This document shows, piece by piece, positions 62,951-64,000 of a stretch of DNA of 64,000 nucleotides. The stretch is from Eopsaltria australis (taxonomy: Eukaryota > Chordata > Aves > Passeriformes > Petroicidae). Where the stretch lies: positions 558,001 through 622,000 of the forward strand of contig JAVTVJ010000132.1 of the NCBI GenBank assembly GCA_034509425.1, read 5' to 3'. The stretch's first letter is position 1; each line of letters begins with the position of its first letter. Below the pieces are notes generated by a model. It did no database searches and was not told the DNA's origin. It was given only the letters and a program-made list of their open reading frames with translations. Made by a program: the position numbers and the translations under genes.

Positions 62951-64000
62951 AGGAGGTAGGTATTGGAAAAAAGTGAGGCTGGAGAGAAGAAGGATGATGG
63001 AGAAGTGATGATGCGTAAAATAACTGCTGCAGAGGCTAGGGGGATGTGTAATGTGTGCAGGTGATGGGCAGTGCTGGGTACAGAGCAGAGCACAAAAGAT
63101 TGGGGTGAAAGGGGACAGGAGAGTGAGAATACAGCAGATGCTAGAGAGGTGAGAAGGGGAGGCTGGGGGATCCAGTTGCACATTTCCATCGTGTCACCTG
63201 TCTTGGAGCTCTCACTGCAAAGATGCTACGGTGAAAGAGAACAGAAGAAGTGCCAGGAGGTGGGGAGCAGGGGATAATGGGATTATAAAATTAGAAGGCT
63301 TGCAGTCTATTTCCAGGTCTGGCATGACTGATCCATGTCATATGGCAGGGGCATTAAATAACTCTGACCTTTGTTGGGAATATTTGTTGCTGCTGCTGTG
63401 AAGTTTCTCTGTGCCATCCTTAACATGCTGTTCTTAGTAAAGGACTTAATGACAAATCAAGGCTGACTTTATCTGGTGTGATATTAATATGCCCAAGAAG
63501 ATCCCCTCGTTCTAAGGCCTTGCTGGCTACAATGGTTCATGTTGTCATTGAACCTAGCTGTACCTAACTTATGAGGGGAAATAAACTGGTGTACATCTCA
63601 GTGGGATAATTAATCTGCTATGATTATCCTTACATCTGTTTCTATGCAGAATAACAGCTACCTCAATCTGTAATAAGTACACACTTTCAAAGCCATTTTT
63701 AGTCTGGAAAAGAATTTTGGAACTTTGAAACAGTATGCACACCAAAACCAGATCATATAACTATCAAAATAACCATTCATTTTGAAACAGGCAGATAAGA
63801 GATTTTTATAATAGATCTGAGACAATGTGATTCACATGAAAAACTACAAGAGGAATTTGTTTACCCTTCTTAAAAGCTGCCCATTTGTGACCTACACTTC
63901 CAATGAATTCAGATAAAAAGCTTAAAATTATCCTATGCACAACAGAAGAGTCCCATTTTCTGTGCTTATTTGTCCCATGATGAGGTGGAAGGAAGTGTTG

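Larger units (their letters stand above)
51490..64000. other. Gene-poor region right of the FOXJ2 promoter
   Basis: No exon of a known family is recognisable on either strand. I looked for the first exons of SLC2A3, the gene expected next by human synteny, and did not find them. The region holds an old CR1-like LINE (about 53.9-55.93 kb), a CR1 at 59735-59945, a promoter-like patch at 59.98-60.91 kb, a GA microsatellite at 62927 and several isolated AATAAA motifs (57930, 58262, 58476). The last kilobases are unique AT-rich sequence. Confidence 0.55.

Noticed and set aside
1..64000. Operon, CRISPR array, prophage or bacterial mobile system
   Set aside because: The split exons, CpG islands and CR1 elements show vertebrate nuclear DNA; no regularly spaced repeats or prokaryotic gene packing exist.

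Overview
The window is vertebrate nuclear DNA, almost certainly from a bird. Evidence: compact introns with GT-AG splice sites, CpG islands at gene starts, and many fragments of CR1 LINEs (the dominant avian retroposon), with no Alu/B-type SINEs. Three protein-coding genes are recognised from translated exons: NECAP1 (minus), C3AR1 (plus) and FOXJ2 (minus). This is the conserved FOXJ2-C3AR1-NECAP1 block known from human 12p13, in inverted order. I cannot name the species.

Layout. 1-5308: non-coding, probably the 3' UTR of NECAP1 and flank. 5309-9665: NECAP1, eight coding exons, 274 aa, with a CpG-island promoter at about 9.23-10.06 kb. 10.06-16.0 kb: intergenic, carrying a 1.2 kb CR1 with a second CR1 nested in it. 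16014-17117: C3AR1, one coding exon, 367 aa. 17.1-18.5 kb: C3AR1 3' UTR, ending tail-to-tail with FOXJ2. 18.5-21.0 kb: FOXJ2 3' UTR, with a cluster of ATGCAAAT octamers. 21012-29934: FOXJ2, ten coding exons, 543 aa. 30-49.6 kb: AT-rich, gene-poor DNA read as the 5' UTR intron of FOXJ2, broken by a CpG island at 45.5-46.3 kb. 49.5-50.5 kb: a second, stronger CpG-island promoter with four CCAAT boxes, a CRE and E-boxes. 50.5-64 kb: no recognisable coding exon; old CR1 copies, a possible short plus-strand transcript and a promoter-like patch at 60.0-60.9 kb.

Functionally the three genes are neighbours rather than an operon-like system: an endocytic adaptor-binding protein, the receptor for the complement fragment C3a, and a forkhead transcription factor. 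I found no undescribed gene system. The observations most worth checking are the very short second extracellular loop of the C3a receptor, regularly spaced promoter motif arrays in two CpG islands, two octamer clusters, and two CpG islands competing to be the FOXJ2 promoter.
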